Assembly: GCA_010909165.1 (NCBI GenBank)
Contig: VJWM01000173.1
Coordinates: 248,001-312,000, forward strand
Reading direction: 5' to 3'
Length of the DNA stretch: 64,000 bases
Origin: Anthoceros angustus
Taxonomy: Eukaryota > Streptophyta > Anthocerotopsida > Anthocerotales > Anthocerotaceae
Shown: in pieces, positions 44,093 through 56,988 of the stretch
Layout: the number at the start of each line of letters is the position of its first letter
How positions within the stretch are numbered: the stretch's first letter is position 1
Notes under the pieces: generated by a model
Seen by the model: the letters and a program-made list of their open reading frames with translations, nothing else
What the model was told of the DNA's origin: nothing
Databases searched by the model: none
Made by a program: the position numbers and the translations under genes

Positions 44093-47000
44093 GGTCACCG
44101 AAGTCGGGCACACCCCACCACCTGCCAGACAGCCGCCGCTCCCAGCCCAGCTTCACTCAACCAACGAGCAGCCAGCCAGCATTCCTCACGGGCTTCCAAC
44201 GCCCATCAAATCCCAGGCCCAGCAATGCTGCCTCCCGGAATCCCTGAAACCAACCTCACAGACATCAGCAACGCAGGAGCAAGCAAAGCCCACCTCGGGG
44301 AACAGGAACGGATTCAGCTCACCGCACAAGCTACAAGAGCATTCAAGTTCAGACAATGCCGACGGAAAGAGGAAGGGGAGGACTGGGACTGGCAGACCCA
44401 CCTCAGAGTCCAAGGAGACGGATGCGCTGCACCTGAGCGCAGTGCGGAAGAGGGGAACTGGAAACTAGCTGGGGAAAGCTCGGAGCTTTCTACCCCACGA
44501 AGGCCGGGCAAGGAAGAGGTGGGGGCCAGACCGACCACGAATAAGCTCCAAGCGGCGGTAGCCGAATGCAGATTAAGAAAGGGAGGGCCAGGGCCGGGCC
44601 GAGCTGCAACAGGTGCAGTGCAGAGCCAAGTCCTTGGCTGGCCTCCTCCTGGATCTGTGCTGGCCGAGCGTCGGAAGCCTGCGGGAAGCTCTCACAGCCA
44701 GAGAGCCCGTTTCGCCCGTTCCGCCGCGTTTCGCCCCCGTTTTGCCCCCGTTTCGCCCCAGCTGGCTTCCCGCATTCGGCTCAGTACCGTTTCGAAGCGG
44801 CTCGCCCCAGATGCGAACCCGGTGCCCGAGGCGGACCCCGTCGGGCACCGGGATTTCTCGCCGGGTGCCGCCTGGTTCCCTGTGCGGTCGTAATTCCGGG
44901 GCCGAAAGTTGGGGTGGCCAGCTCACACGCCAGCTGGTGCGAGCGAGACCCACCCGCTACTGCCTTAGCGCGCGCCATACGCCGGGTTTTACTGCCCACA
45001 AATCCGATTGATTGTGGGTTGACTAACACCCACCATTGCAATCCATTGCATTGCATTGCATTGCAATGCACGGCGACGGCGACAACCAACAACCAGCCAA
45101 TCCCGATTCGCATCCTTGCAGATTTTTGCAATCCTTCCGTCATTGCTCCCATTAAACAACCCCATTGTCTTCTTTCATTGCATACCAAACCCAAACGCGA
45201 GCCAAAACAGCTTCTAGAATTTCACGCTCCCTTCCGTCCTTGTAATGACTGGGGGATGGACAAGCGTGAAGTCCCTGGGCCCCGAGGATGTCATCTCACC
45301 TGCTATTGCTCGGAGCGTGGACTGAGTCGTTCGTGGTTGCCGACTTTGCTGGCTGCAGGAAGCGGGGGTCGCCGTCAGCAAGGCTGAAGTCGGTGGGGTA
45401 GAGGGTCCTGCAGCGTGTGAATCGTGATGGATCGTTTTAGGCTTACAGCCCATGCCCATTCCCGATGGCCGGTGATGGAAAGGGGGAGAAAACGTGGCAA
45501 GGGACCTGGTGTGTGAAACCTTGTGAAGGCCTTTCTGTAGTCTGTACAGGTTGTCTCCACTGACAGCCGATAGCATGCAGCAGGAGTCCACATTTCCTGC
45601 TATAATGCAGCCCGCGTGGCCGTGGGAGCTGCCGTTTCCTATGTGCGGCTCCCACCGCCATGCTCATGAGGGGCACCAGAGCACAGTACATGGAGCAGGA
45701 AGCGGGAAGGGGCATGAAGTGAAAGAAAAGGTGTAGGATTCTGGGCTCGAGTACGGAGCTGCCGACAGATGCATAGCTTATGCTATACGCTGTGTGACGA
45801 TGTCGCTGCCGTCCTCGCCAACATAACAAGGCCGGCCAATGGGCCGGCAGTAGGATTCCCGGCCCCGCCATGTGTCGTCGGATCCCTCAATCCCTCGTGC
45901 ATAATACCGGGAAATATCACAGTGCCCACCAAACAGAAAACCCACCGAGCAGAAAACCGACCGGTGGAGGAAACGGGCGAGGACCTGGCACGGCCGAAAC
46001 CCTCGGCAATCCGTTGCGATCGTTCCAGCCCCTGGCCATACGCAAGTACAGTGGGCTGTAGTGTGTCAGACGACGCGAAGAGAGAGCGATCAACCGTACT
46101 GCCCAGCTCTGCAGCTGTAACAGTGGATCGTGGCCATCAACGCAGCAGCTGCATCGCCAATCAATGCCGGTGTACGTTTGGATTACCGCAAACGAGGCCG
46201 GGGATTGTGTAAACGTGTAAACCCTACCAGATCTTCCAACGTTAATGTTCTAAAGCTGGCACATCCTCCAACGATAATACACTACATACGCAGAGATGCC
46301 CATCAGGGTCGGCACATGGACTACTTCCTTTGTCTTTCTTCCCTGCTGCCATGTGACGAGTGTGGTGCAGATGCGGACATGGCTGTCCCGATCTCATATC
46401 GGAACCTCGAGTCCGATGGAAGGAAGCTGCCAAGTCCACCTCCGCCAGCACAATCGCAAGCGCAAGCGGGTCTGGTCACCGCCTAACAACCACTGCTGCG
46501 CTGTGCGCATGCGCTGGTCTGGTGCTGGTCTGGTCTAGTCTGGTCTGGGATCCATCATCCGAGGCAAGTCGGGAGTCGTCTCGCTCGCTTTTTTCTTCCT
46601 AGCCTGCCAGAATGTACTGCTGCATTGTGTGCATCAATGCACGAATATATTTGCACCCACCATTGCCTTGTAGCGCGTGTCCCCTGTCCTCTCGCACGGT
46701 CGGCTCTGCCTTTGATAATGCCAGGCTCCGTCACAGGTACTCATGCAGCATGCTCCCTCGAACAAAGAACAACCACAACCGGGAGCGACGGACCCGGATG
46801 CCATAACAATGGGCATTGGGTGCCAGCGAATTGATCAGGATCACCGCCTTAACTCACCAGATCTGCTTATTACCACGAACGCCTGTAGCCCCTGGATCGC
46901 CGGCACATACATACAGTACCTACATTACCTACATTACCCACATATCTACATATATGGGCAATGTGCCCAATCTGTACATATCAGGAGATATTCTCCCAGA

Positions 47001-47455
47001 AGCATTCTTCAAAATCTTTTTGTTCAGGCCGTTTTACGGCAGCGGCTGCTTGTGTGTTATGTGGAGGAGACCGTATCAATAGAGGGTACATCAAAGTGTC
47101 TTGGTGAAAGCAAGATGCCCTAAAGCCGGAGCTTTTCACCACTTGTGTAGGCATGTACAGGAACCCTTCTTCACATAGCTCCATGCGGGCGGCGATGTCT
47201 TAACAATTCTGCTAGGCCCCTCGGGAATGGGGAGTCTAAGCATAGCTAAATTGCAGACAAGCCCTCATAAGTAGTGGTCTTTCTTTGTATGAATGAATCG
47301 GATAAGCTTACGTTCCACGAGGCTCATGAGTAGAGATTTTTTATATCAATAGATTGAATATATATACATATATGTATATATTATATTTATTAGTATTTAT
47401 ATTTATATATTCCCTAGTTCAGAGGATATTTTACTTAATTTTGAGCACTTCCCAA
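44093..47455. other. Upstream region of PME-FAS1 and long spacer
   Basis: GC-rich to about 45000 with a CGTTTCGCCCC/CGTTTTGCCCC run near 44707-44760, then mixed. A TTGCA pentamer tract lies at 45040-45068. A 273-codon plus-strand open frame at 44566-45387 has no domain and overlaps others, so it is not called. Nothing else could be supported. Confidence 0.5.
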
Positions 47456-47700
47456 AAAAAAACCTTACAGCAATAGCCCTTTTTGGGGGTGAGACAGCAA
47501 AACTCATATATCTTTAGGAGGCTATTGAGGGCAAGTTATAACAATGGTCCTTTTTGTGGGCAAGAGTGTTGAGATCATAGATCTCTAGGGAACCGCGTAA
47601 GGGTCCTACAACAACAGCCTTGTTTGCGGGCGAGACAACTGAGAAAATATCTCTCGCCAGTCGTCACGAGCCTTTCAACAACACCCACTTATATTGGGGA
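47456..47700. repeat. Degenerate tandem repeat, about 80 bp, 3 copies
   Basis: The pattern CAA-AGCC-TTTT-GGG-GAGA-A, then ATATCTCTAG/ATATCTTTAG, then GAGG/GAACC occurs three times with heavy divergence. Confidence 0.55.
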
Positions 47701-48369
47701 TAGGTGGCACCCCATCCCGGTAGTGATCTAATCGAGGGGTTGTAACCAGCCATATCACTTCTCAAGGGAGGACAAAGATAGGGGTTGCTTAACAGCCGAA
47801 TCACTTCTCAAGGGACCAAAGAGATAGGTATGTACAACCGATGAAAGTGAACCCGACTTTACCCTCGAAATTGATTTGAAGTCAGATGTGCTACCATTGC
47901 GCCACGGGGCACAATGGATCCTCAAATACTATTATCCTTCTAATCTGAAGCCAAACGAGCTAACATTGCGCCACGCATGCTCACGTAGTATTGGCGCAAT
48001 GTGCTACCATTGCGCCATTGTATATAAGGTGCCATGGATCTTGTGCCATAGATCCTATGTACTATTAACCATTGCAACATGGATCCCTACATAGTAATAG
48101 TTGTTGCGTCACGGATCCCCACGTCGTGTTAGTCGTTGCACCATGGATCCCCACTAAAAACTTACATGTCAGTGGTACTTTTCATCATATGTAATTCTCG
48201 AGGATTGAATTTGGGTCATTTGTGTGAGGGGAGAGAATACTTATCATTATATTACAATGACAACAACAGTAACAGTAACTGCATTTATGTCCAATAAAGT
48301 TGGAAGGACCAACATGGGACCCTATTTCAGACTATAACATCTCGGGGGCGGTGGGTAGTTTTAGGGTAG
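47701..48369. other. Spacer with degenerate GCGCCAC/ATGGATCC phrases
   Basis: Between 47885 and 48160 the phrases CTACCATTGCGCCA and CCATGGATCC(C/T) recur irregularly, five or more times. No gene recognised. Confidence 0.45.
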
Positions 48370-48450
48370 ACAATTGCAGGGGCTTGCCCCCCTTGGCTAG
48401 GGATCCTCTAATGGATTGTTCCCCACCGCTTCGGTGCAGATGAGATTTCC
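48370..48450 (+). repeat. Possible non-LTR retroelement 3' tail, second site
   Basis: GGGGCTTGCCCCCCTTGGCT, then GGATTGTTCCCCACCGCTTC, then GGTGCAGATGAGA resembles in order the tails at about 6505 and 62705. Weak match. Confidence 0.25.
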
Positions 48451-48690
48451 CATCTCTGCATATTTTAAAAAATCTTCATGTATTTCATCTAGCTATAAAG
48501 TTATTTATCTCCAAGAAAAGCAAAACTGAATAAGAGGTGAGCAATTATTTTTTCGAGCGAGACAGTGGATAGAAGATTCTGAACTCATGTAGCCATTTGA
48601 TGTAATGCTATTTTTTCTCATTCCATGTGTTGCCTATATTAAGCTCTTTACATAATAGGTCTTGCTTTTATTGGATCTGGTGTTGGGTAG

Positions 48691-48826
48691 GATTGAAAAC
48701 CCATGTCTGTAAAAGATGGAATTATTCATTGAAAACGCATGTAGCGGAAAATAAAATTATTCATTGAAAACGCATGTCACAGGAAATAAAATTATTCATT
48801 GAAAATGCATGTCAGAAGAAAATGGA
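48691..48826. repeat. 35-bp tandem repeat, 3-4 copies
   Basis: Units ATTATTCATTGAAAACGCAT plus GT and a variable GG-AAATAAA end start at 48721, 48756 and 48791; a degenerate copy precedes at 48691. Confidence 0.88.
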
Positions 48827-49938
48827 GTGTATGTAATGTCGACCATGAAGAATATTCTTCAAACAATGTATTTTGGAAAATATTTTAAAAATGAAGATGA
48901 GTCATGCAGTTAAAGTCAATGAGATATGGGGAAATTTCTTCTTGTCTTATTGTGATTAAAATGCACTAGAATTATAAAAGGATGGGAGACCTCATGCATC
49001 TGCCCAACAACCATGGTGAACAATGACACATCCATCCGTCTTGCAAATTGCCATGAGAAGCATGCCTACATCTATTACGCACATTCAATGTCGTTCCCTC
49101 ATGCAAGACTTCCAAGTATACATCATCCAAATATCTTGCTTCTCATAACAGTTGAACAAGATAGCGGTTGTTGATTTGCAACAAACGCCTACGGTTTGGA
49201 GGTGGCTTCCCTCTTGCCCCAACCAACATATGCATGTTCTAAGTAATAGTGTTCGCTGCGTGGATCCTTAGCTGGGGTTCGACAACTGGAAGGAACCTGT
49301 AGTTCAAGAACATGTGTTCAATTGTCGCAAAAATCACTAAGGAGCAGACAACATGTATTTATAGCAAGTGCTGACTATAGTAGTTATTTGAATAAAGAGC
49401 AGCTGCATGATTCTTTAGTTTTCCCCTTTCGTCTTGGATATTTCCATAGCAGCTGCACACGAATAGTGAGATCATAACAATACTTGCACATAGTTGGCAT
49501 CGATAAAGGGAATGAGGACAAGATATTTATCCAACAAGATTAAGACCCTAGTGAAGCCATAAGCAAATAACGTCCTGCACTCTAGCTTTGACATTGCCAT
49601 TGAGAACTAGGACGAATTCAGACAAGAACAACTTTTTGCAAACTCGAACTAGGACGACTTCAGACAAAAACAATTTTTTGCAAACTTTTGATTTTTCGCT
49701 GGGCAAAGGAGATATAAAATAATGTAGGAACTATATACAAGGAAGAAAATTCTGACTACATAATAGACTTCTTCTTCTTTTACATGAAGAATGTAAGAAA
49801 TGTTTATATAGACCATGGCAAGATGTGGACACATGTCCATGCCAACTTTCAGGCCATGAAGTTGTAGAGTAACACAGAATAATACAATGCTTTTTACGGG
49901 ACGTGCAACAAGTCCAATAAACTGGGCTTCGGTGAGCC
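48827..49938. other. Spacer 3' of the PCBER-like gene
   Basis: AT-leaning sequence. A short direct repeat (CGAACTAGGACGA-TTCAGACAA) lies near 49608-49670. The right end includes the 3' UTR of the minus-strand gene. No other feature. Confidence 0.45.
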
Positions 49939-51241
49939 CTACAGGAACCGCTCAAAGTACTTGTCTACGGTAGTGTATTGAACCTCCGGAAACAGCTCCG
50001 TTGCCTCCACACCATCAGGCGGAATGTCAAAGTTGCTTTGGTCTCCGCTGATGAAATTTGCGTAGTGTATACTGAATCTGATCTTTGTCCATACATCTGC
50101 AGGGTCTGCATCTGCAGCAGAGCAGTACTTGGTTTCAGCCCTGTGACACCGAATGCCAAGTCATTTCGGACATCTGCAGTTTAGCAGGACAGGCTCACCT
50201 TCGATTTTCTTCAACACATCGTCCTTCTCCAGTTGGATCTTTTCAAGCTTGTGTCCGGATTTTTTCTCCCACAGCTCCACCAGCTCTCCGTGAGAGAGGA
50301 GGTTCTTTGCAGGTCTCAGGTGAAGTACCTTGTTCTCAGCTCTGGAATCAACTGCAGCCTTCACAGTATATACCCCAATATCATCTTCTTCCACATGGTA
50401 CGCTGCAAAACAGCCAGTGCCCGCTCTCAAACAGAGTGGAAATCACTCACTAAACACACTGAATTGTTTGCAAGCGGTTGCGGGTATCATAGCACACCTT
50501 TAGCATGTCCCACTACGAAGGCCTTGTCCGTGGGTGGTGAGCCGATAGCAGACTGTCCCAGATTTGCTACATGCCACCCGGCGAATGAGTTGCTGACAAC
50601 GAAGGTGTGGGGAATTCCTGCCTCCTTCACAGCCTCCCGTATGTGGAGCTTGTGCTGAACAGCAGATTGAAAGATAGGCGGACTTCCTGGATAAAAGGCT
50701 CTGGTCAACTCCGTACCGAACTCCGATGGAAGGAATCTCTACAAGGACGCACGGATAACCGTTCCACTGAATCTGGATCATGAGCCCAATGTTGCACGGA
50801 ACACCTTGCGTCACATCTATCCACAGGCTCACCTTGATGTGCCCAACCTGCTTGATTGCCTCAACCAGCTTAAGCTGGCCCTCCCCCAGTTGAGATAATC
50901 CTACAGCCGAGATGACGACATCAACCCTCTTCAAAGCGTCAATCAGGCTGTCGTGGTCCTCCAAATCCCCCTGCGCCACAGTCACCACCGAGATTGAGAC
51001 ACAAATCCACCTCTGCAGCCACTCAATTACTGTGAGACTGTCAGTGACTAGTACATACATGGAGAATCGTGACACCAGCTGCTTGGAGCGACTCCACCAC
51101 CTCAGCCTTTGCAGAATCGGTCGCAGAAGCTGGCCGAACGAGAGCAAAAGTTGGGTGGCCCAGTCCAGCGCTGGCCTTGGCAATGTGCTTGCCGATGTAC
51201 CCAGTAGCTCCGAGCACCAGCACCTTGTCTAGCCCCATCAC
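49939..51241 (-). CDS. Phenylcoumaran benzylic ether reductase / isoflavone reductase-like protein
   Basis: Model: complement join(49939..50111, 50199..50402, 50498..50738, 50833..50970, 51059..51241), 312 aa, the usual family length, all GT-AG and in phase. Atypical SDR (NmrA-like) fold that reduces phenylpropanoid dimers or related phenolics with NADPH, in the cytosol. Seen: GATGYIGKH (residues 11-19) as the nucleotide-binding loop, FALVRP, GDLEDHDSL, DVVISAVG, FLPSEFGTELTRA, the catalytic lysine in the QHKLHIREAVKEAGIPHTFV helix (Lys137), SNSFAGW, and the C-terminal VQYTTVDKYFERFL. MMGL offers two adjacent start codons. Closely related subfamilies (PCBER, pinoresinol-lariciresinol, isoflavone, leucoanthocyanidin reductases) cannot be separated by eye, so substrate is open. 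Confidence 0.92.
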
Positions 51242-52304
51242 GACTCAGCCAAGCTGAGCATTCGATTCCTCACAAGTGAAGCAAGCTCAATTAACCCCTC
51301 TGCAAAATCCCTGTGAAACTCAATCGCTCGGTAGAAGGCTTCCAATTCCCGCAGGATGCTACCATTTTGTATGAGGAGTAGCGACGAGCGCTCGGAAGTT
51401 CCAGGAAGGAACAGCAGAAACTTCCTCACTGGATGGGCAGGAACCTCCTCGCTGTGACAAACCTAGTACCTCGTGTACCTCGTTACTTGAGGTCTGATCT
51501 TTTTGCACAAGTACGTAAGTTCTTGTTATGTGTTTTGTCCAGGGACCAGTGTAATGGTTTTTGGAACCTCCACCTGCCCCTTCCCTTCTGTCGCCAGGCA
51601 CCTTCCACATGGACTCTGTTTTGTTACGGCCATCACTGTTCACATTCACTGCAGCACAAGCTCATGGACTAGTTAAGCACGTATCGCTTTATAGATTTTA
51701 GATTAGAGCTGTTCCAGGCAGAGGTTATCGGTGCTCAGGAGGACCACCGCCTAGAGCTGGAGTCCTACAATGTAATCGTCTCATATCACCCCTTTGCAAT
51801 ATGTACCTAGACAAGCTAGAAACGATTCCTCAGGATTTCTTGGAAATTCAATGGAGTCATTCTGCAATGTTGCGTTTGGAGATTGTAGACTGTAATTGGG
51901 GCAAAACTTTAGCTTCACGAGTCCAGAGCTCGAGGCCCACGTCAAAGTTCTCCACCCTGTAGAGCAGAAAGAGTTGGGCTCAAATCAACACATGGTCCAG
52001 TGTGGATGGAAGGTCTCGTTGACGACATTTGTCAAAGCAGCCGTCAAAGGGCGTGAGAGGATTTACAGCCGAATTGCCACGTTCCAAAACTCAAAGAGGA
52101 ATATTACAGATCGAAGAAAGTATCAGCTATATCGTTGAACGTCGGACTAGGAAGCCGACTGTACGACTCTACTGGTCCCACTCCCAATCACATCCACCGG
52201 CTCCATTTAGTCCCGTCATATTCACCAGCTCCCATTCCATTTAACTTGTGTAGGGTTAGGGTTGGGTAAAGTTTGCTCAAAGATCTGAGAAACATCTGGA
52301 TGCC
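51242..52304. other. Divergent promoter region
   Basis: About 1.06 kb between the start codons of the PCBER-like gene and the aspartyl aminopeptidase gene. AGGGTTAGGGTT near 52254, about 50 bp before the right-hand start codon, looks like a plant telo-box type promoter element. No other feature. Confidence 0.5.
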
Positions 52305-54848
52305 ATGGCGGAGTCTCAAGTCGTGCAGGAGCTGTTGGATTTTCTGAATGCTTCTCCAACCCCGTTTCATGCTGTTCGTGAGTTGTTCTCACTTTATTGG
52401 CTCTCGTCTGGTCTGCCAGCTACTGTAGTTTTGTGGTGTTCAGTTCGTGTTCAGAATGGAGAACTGGTGAACTGGAGAGTTCTGAATCAGCAAAAGGTCC
52501 TTTGGCGTCGGACATGGTTTGTTTTTCGGTTTGTTTGTGAAGTTCGTGCGAGTTTTTGACAGGCTTGCTTGTGTTTCATGGATGGGTTGTAGGAGAAGCG
52601 GCAACTCGGCTCGAAGCTGCAGGGTTTTACCGGCTCTCAGAGAGAGAGCCGTGGAAGTGCAAGACAGGGGATAAATGTTACTTCACTCGCAATTTTTCCA
52701 CAATCGCTGCATTTGCTATAGGACATAAGTAAGGTGCCTGACCTTCGTGTTCAGCTTTGTTTAGTCCTGCTCGAGGAATCAGGGACAACAGGTCTGCAGT
52801 TTCATTCTGACCAAGATGCTGCCTTTGATGTAGGTATAGAGCCGGCAATGGCTACTACATAGTAGGTGCGCATACGGATAGTCCATGCCCAAAACTGAAG
52901 CCCAAAACTAAGGTATGGGGACCATATCTCGTACAGGTCTTCACCTAAGCAAGTAGATATCAACGGTGCCTGTGGTAGAACAGCTTTTAAATAAAGAGTT
53001 TGTGTGTTTGTGTTGTCGAAGGTCAGTAAAGGGGGTTTCCTGGAAGTGGGAGTGCAAACATACGGAGGGGGCCTGTGGCATACCTGGTTCGACCGAGATC
53101 TGACAATTGCAGGAAGGGTAGTGGTAAAACGAGTTAAGGAGGGTGCTGGCGACCCACCTGCCTTGGGAGAGGTAACGTACTCTCATGAGCTCGTCAACCT
53201 GAAGGAACCAATTCTTCGCATTCCCACGTTGGCAATACATCTGGACAGGTACTGCACCTGACCAGCCTGTCAGCATTAACCAAGTTCACTCATCCCTCTA
53301 CGAATTTCTGAAGCTTTTTCTTTTGATGAACAGAAATGTGAATGATGGATTCAAGATCAACACACAACTCCATCTCGATCCTGTGTTGGCTACAGCCATC
53401 AAGGTACGCCAGAACTTGCTGCATTGTTGTGGTCGGCCTGTTTTTCCTGTTTTGAGTGCGTGCTCTAAACTCAATCTTGTCCTCAGGCCGTAGTCAACAA
53501 GCCTGCAACCAAGCCAGCTGAACCCAATGAAATTTCTGATGGCAAAGTAATCAAGGCGAAGACTGTGAAAGTTGAGGAACTGGAGGAGACCAGACACCAT
53601 CCTATTCTGTTACAGGCAAGATTTTTGAGCATGTACTACAGCATCGCTTCTATGGGCTTTCTCACTGCGTTTTGTACTTACTCTGGCATACGATTTTCCA
53701 AGTGCAGCTTCTTGCCTCTGAAATTGGGTGTGAAGCAGAGGAGATTGCCGAATTTGAGCTGCAAGTTTGTGACACACAACCCAGTGCATTGGGTGGTGCT
53801 TTGAAAGAGTTCATCTTTTCTGGTCGGTTGGACAACCTCTGCATGTCATTCTGCGCGCTGAAGGTATCTGCCCTGCTCACGCGATTCTGGTCCTGCATTG
53901 GAGATGAGATTTGTCATTTAGCCTGAAGCTTAGGCAGATCTTCTGTTCCACTCTTCCAGGCTTTCGTAGATTCCACCAGTGACCACGACCTGGAGGAGGA
54001 GGAGGGAGTGAGAATGGTTGCACTTTTTGACCATGAGGAGGTGGGATCAGATTCGGCACAGGGTGCAGGATCACCAGTGATGTTCGATGCGTTGAAACGG
54101 ATAACGTCCTCGTTCTTGGATGAGAGCCAGTACTTTCAACAAGTAAGCTTCAGTAACAACCTTTGCTGTCTAAGGATATGTTCCTCCCACCTGTCTTCTG
54201 TACAGTGCATGAAGGTTGTCGACATGGGCAGGGTTCGATTGAGCAAGCAATTCAGAGGAGCTTCGTGGTCTCAGCGGATATGGCACACTGCCTACATCCG
54301 AATTACCAGGTAACCAGACCTAACCTCCTCCTTGCTTGAAGAAAAGCTCATTCCATGATAAGCGAGAGACGTCACGGGTGCCACACCGCAGGACAAGCAT
54401 GAGGAAAATCATCAACCGAGGATGCACAAGGGGTTGGTCATCAAGCACAACGCAAATCAACGATATGCCACCAATGCCGTCACTGCCTTCCTATTCCGAG
54501 AAATCGCTAAAAGGCATGGGATACCAACTCAAGTAAGAAATGGCATCACCCTGGATTCTTTGTCCCGTCTTCTCTCTCTGTGATTGTACCTTACACTTTG
54601 ACTTCGTGACACTCCTTTCCCTCCAGGATTTTGTTGTCCGCAACGATATGCCTTGCGGCTCAACCATTGGGCCAATCTTAGCCAGTGGCGTGGGGGTCAG
54701 AACGGTGGACATCGGTATACCACAGCTGTCGATGCACAGCATAAGAGAGATGTGTGGGGTTGGTGACGTAGCCCATGCGTACTCTCATCTTGCAGCCTTC
54801 TACAGAGAGTTTGGGAAGCTGGACAAGCAGGCAGCTTTTGATTTTTAG
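52305..54848 (+). CDS. Aspartyl aminopeptidase, M18 family
   Basis: Model: join(52305..52377, 52593..52728, 52834..52912, 53022..53248, 53334..53403, 53487..53615, 53708..53863, 53960..54142, 54232..54309, 54392..54532, 54627..54848), 497 aa, in phase throughout. Zinc exopeptidase that removes N-terminal acidic residues, cytosolic in most eukaryotes and a dodecamer. Metal and catalytic residues are kept: His83 in GAHTDSP, Asp280 in [10 protein letters not shown], Glu316/Glu317 in FDHEEVGS, Asp367 in SADMAH, His461 in QLSMHSIRE. Other family blocks: [20 protein letters not shown] and [11 protein letters not shown]. One intron (53616-53707) has a GC donor (CAG-GCAAG) and an AG acceptor; the protein alignment supports it. 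The gene ends 94 bp from the stop codon of the facing FAD oxidoreductase gene. Confidence 0.95.
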
Positions 54849-54942
54849 CTATCTATGCATATTCCTCTGGACCATTGTCCTCCCCCAATCTTGAGTTATC
54901 GCGCCCTCCCTGAAAGACGATGTGAAGCTGGAATAATCTTTG

Positions 54943-56988
54943 CTACAACGCTGGCAATCCCAGACGTCCGCTTGGGCTGTATGGCAGTGGATCCAACGAA
55001 GGTTTACACCCTACGATCATTTGCACCACCAGTTCTGCTGTTCCAAGAGCCTGGCAGTGTGTCACGCACAGAACAGAGCAGACCATAGCAGGATGTCAGG
55101 CATGTCCTGCAGTTTGAGCGAGTCATTGAATTGTCAACATGGTGGTCTACTTTGCCTTACCATGCAGAGACCCGATCCTTCATGTCCCGCAGCCAAGAGA
55201 AGCCCTGGAAAGCCAGGGACTGGTCCTATAATTGGTCTCCCATCTAAGCCTGCACACAAGAGTCCAAAGAGATTCAGATCAGACGCAGCCTGCACATGTA
55301 TTGTCCGAGACTAGAATGTGAGGGACTCACAGAAAGGACGGAGGCCTATCCTCACTCGCCCCTTATCAAAGGCTTCCTCCAAGGAGATCTCTGCCAAGGC
55401 CGGCAAAAATTTTGCCACCCGCTGGAACATTCGCTCCACAACGTTTCTATCTGGAGTGAGGTCAAAGCCCTTAAACTCCCTGCTGCTACCCAGGAGAAGA
55501 TCGCCGGAGAGGCCCATAGTAGCAGTCATGGCCACGGCAGCTGTGGCCGAAGATAAACTGGAGCTTGCGGCGCCAGAGGAATAGTTCGATGTGTACTCGA
55601 ACTCCATCAGTGCATGCTTGAGCTGAACATGGGGCAAGCCTTTGAGCAACAGCAAGTGACCCTGCAGCGAGACACCAGTCAGCACTCGGAGCTGCAAAAC
55701 CCACAACACTAAAAAGGAAGTAGCACAGAGGAACCTCACTTTGCGGGGCAAGATGGGTGGAACTACAGGCACGTTGTGCTCCTTAGCCAATTTGGACATG
55801 AAGATGGAACTCCATGCACCCGTGGCTACCACAACCTTCTCCTTTGCAAACAGTAGTAGTCTGTCAGATGTTCTTAGACCCTGAATGCTGCCATCTTGGG
55901 GAGAACTGCAGGAAAGAAAGGATACCACGGTGGGCATCCCCGTCCATGCAGCTCGAAACCAGAGACCACGGACTTACCGGAAGAGGTGGTCGACAGGGTC
56001 ATTGAATACTTCCTCGTACCGCCCACAACATTTGAAAGAGGCATTCCTCTGCTGGACAGCAGGGTTGTGAGAAGATGCAAGTAGAATTGCGAGATGGATA
56101 CGGACAGGGAGAGAAGAATTCACCTGCCTGAGCAGATCCACTGTGAGCTGGGCGTCTAACTGGCTGTCTCCAGGCACCAGTGCGGCACCACCGTCATCTG
56201 GCACCGAGAGGGCAGGCTCCTCCTGATGTGCCTCGGAAGGAGACAAATACTGGGCTGCTACTCCGAAAGATGGCAGGGATGCCACACACTTCTTCAGAGC
56301 TTCAGCTTGCCCGTGCGTGGAGGCCACCAGCAGACTCCCTAACAAACAGCAAGCTCACAGCTGAGCTAACGTTACCTGACCTCTTGCACTGCATAGTAGG
56401 CAGACAGGGAGTCCCAGCCATCAGATCACTTGATCATCAAACTCACACCACCAACAGCACTACAAGAACGCTCCAGTTACCAGTATTCCTCCACCCGACA
56501 GCATCAAGAGGGTCCACGCCAGATGCATGCAAATCCGCTACAAGCTGCTCCCACAGCTGCTTGCTTCGACTAGCCAGAGCCCAGCCAGGGGTCCCCGGCT
56601 GCCGGTGTCCCAGCCAGATGTATCCCTGCCCTGGCTGCCACTCAATGTCAGAGTCTGCCTATAAGTTGCATTTGTGAAACAAAGCTTGGGAAGACACGGC
56701 TGCAGCACGACCCAGCCCACCAGCTCCAGTAGCTCCGGCGCACGGCGTCGCAGCATCGACCACGGCCACAGAGTACTTGGTGTTGGAAAGAATTGAGTTG
56801 GCAATGGCGAGGCCTATGATGCCAGCCCCTGCAATGACCACATCATACTCCCTGCTGGTCCCAGAAGCTGCTGCTGTCATGGTAACTTTGCATCTTCTTG
56901 AATGCAGATGCCCAGCAGAACGTCCACGACAGGGAAGTGCCCACGCTGCTTCTGGGCACGTCAACCTGAATCTAACGAGGGCCTCCAT
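54943..56988 (-). CDS. FAD-dependent oxidoreductase (DAO family, At5g48440-like)
   Basis: Model: complement join(54943..55050, 55161..55249, 55331..55661, 55740..55905, 55978..56051, 56124..56338, 56481..56630, 56721..56988), 466 aa, all in phase. Dinucleotide fold at the N-terminus: DVVIAGAGIIG (GxGxxG at 54-59). Later blocks: GQGYIWLGHRQPG, GSLLVASTHGQAEAL, VVVATGAWSSIF, GHLLLLKGLP, MTATMGLSGDLLLGSSREF and the C-terminal GRPIIGPVPGFPGLLLAAGH with HEGSGLCM, which is the FAD-contacting end of DAO-type flavoproteins. The residues before Met37 (rich in Arg, Ala, Ser, Leu) look like an organelle transit peptide; Met37 is an alternative start. Such enzymes oxidise amines or D-amino or imino acids; the plant orthologue's substrate is not known to me. 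The gene converges on the aminopeptidase gene. Confidence 0.88.

Noticed and set aside
44566-45387. 273-codon plus-strand open frame upstream of PME-FAS1
   Set aside because: GC-rich with competing frames on both strands and no domain or splice context; probably promoter DNA.
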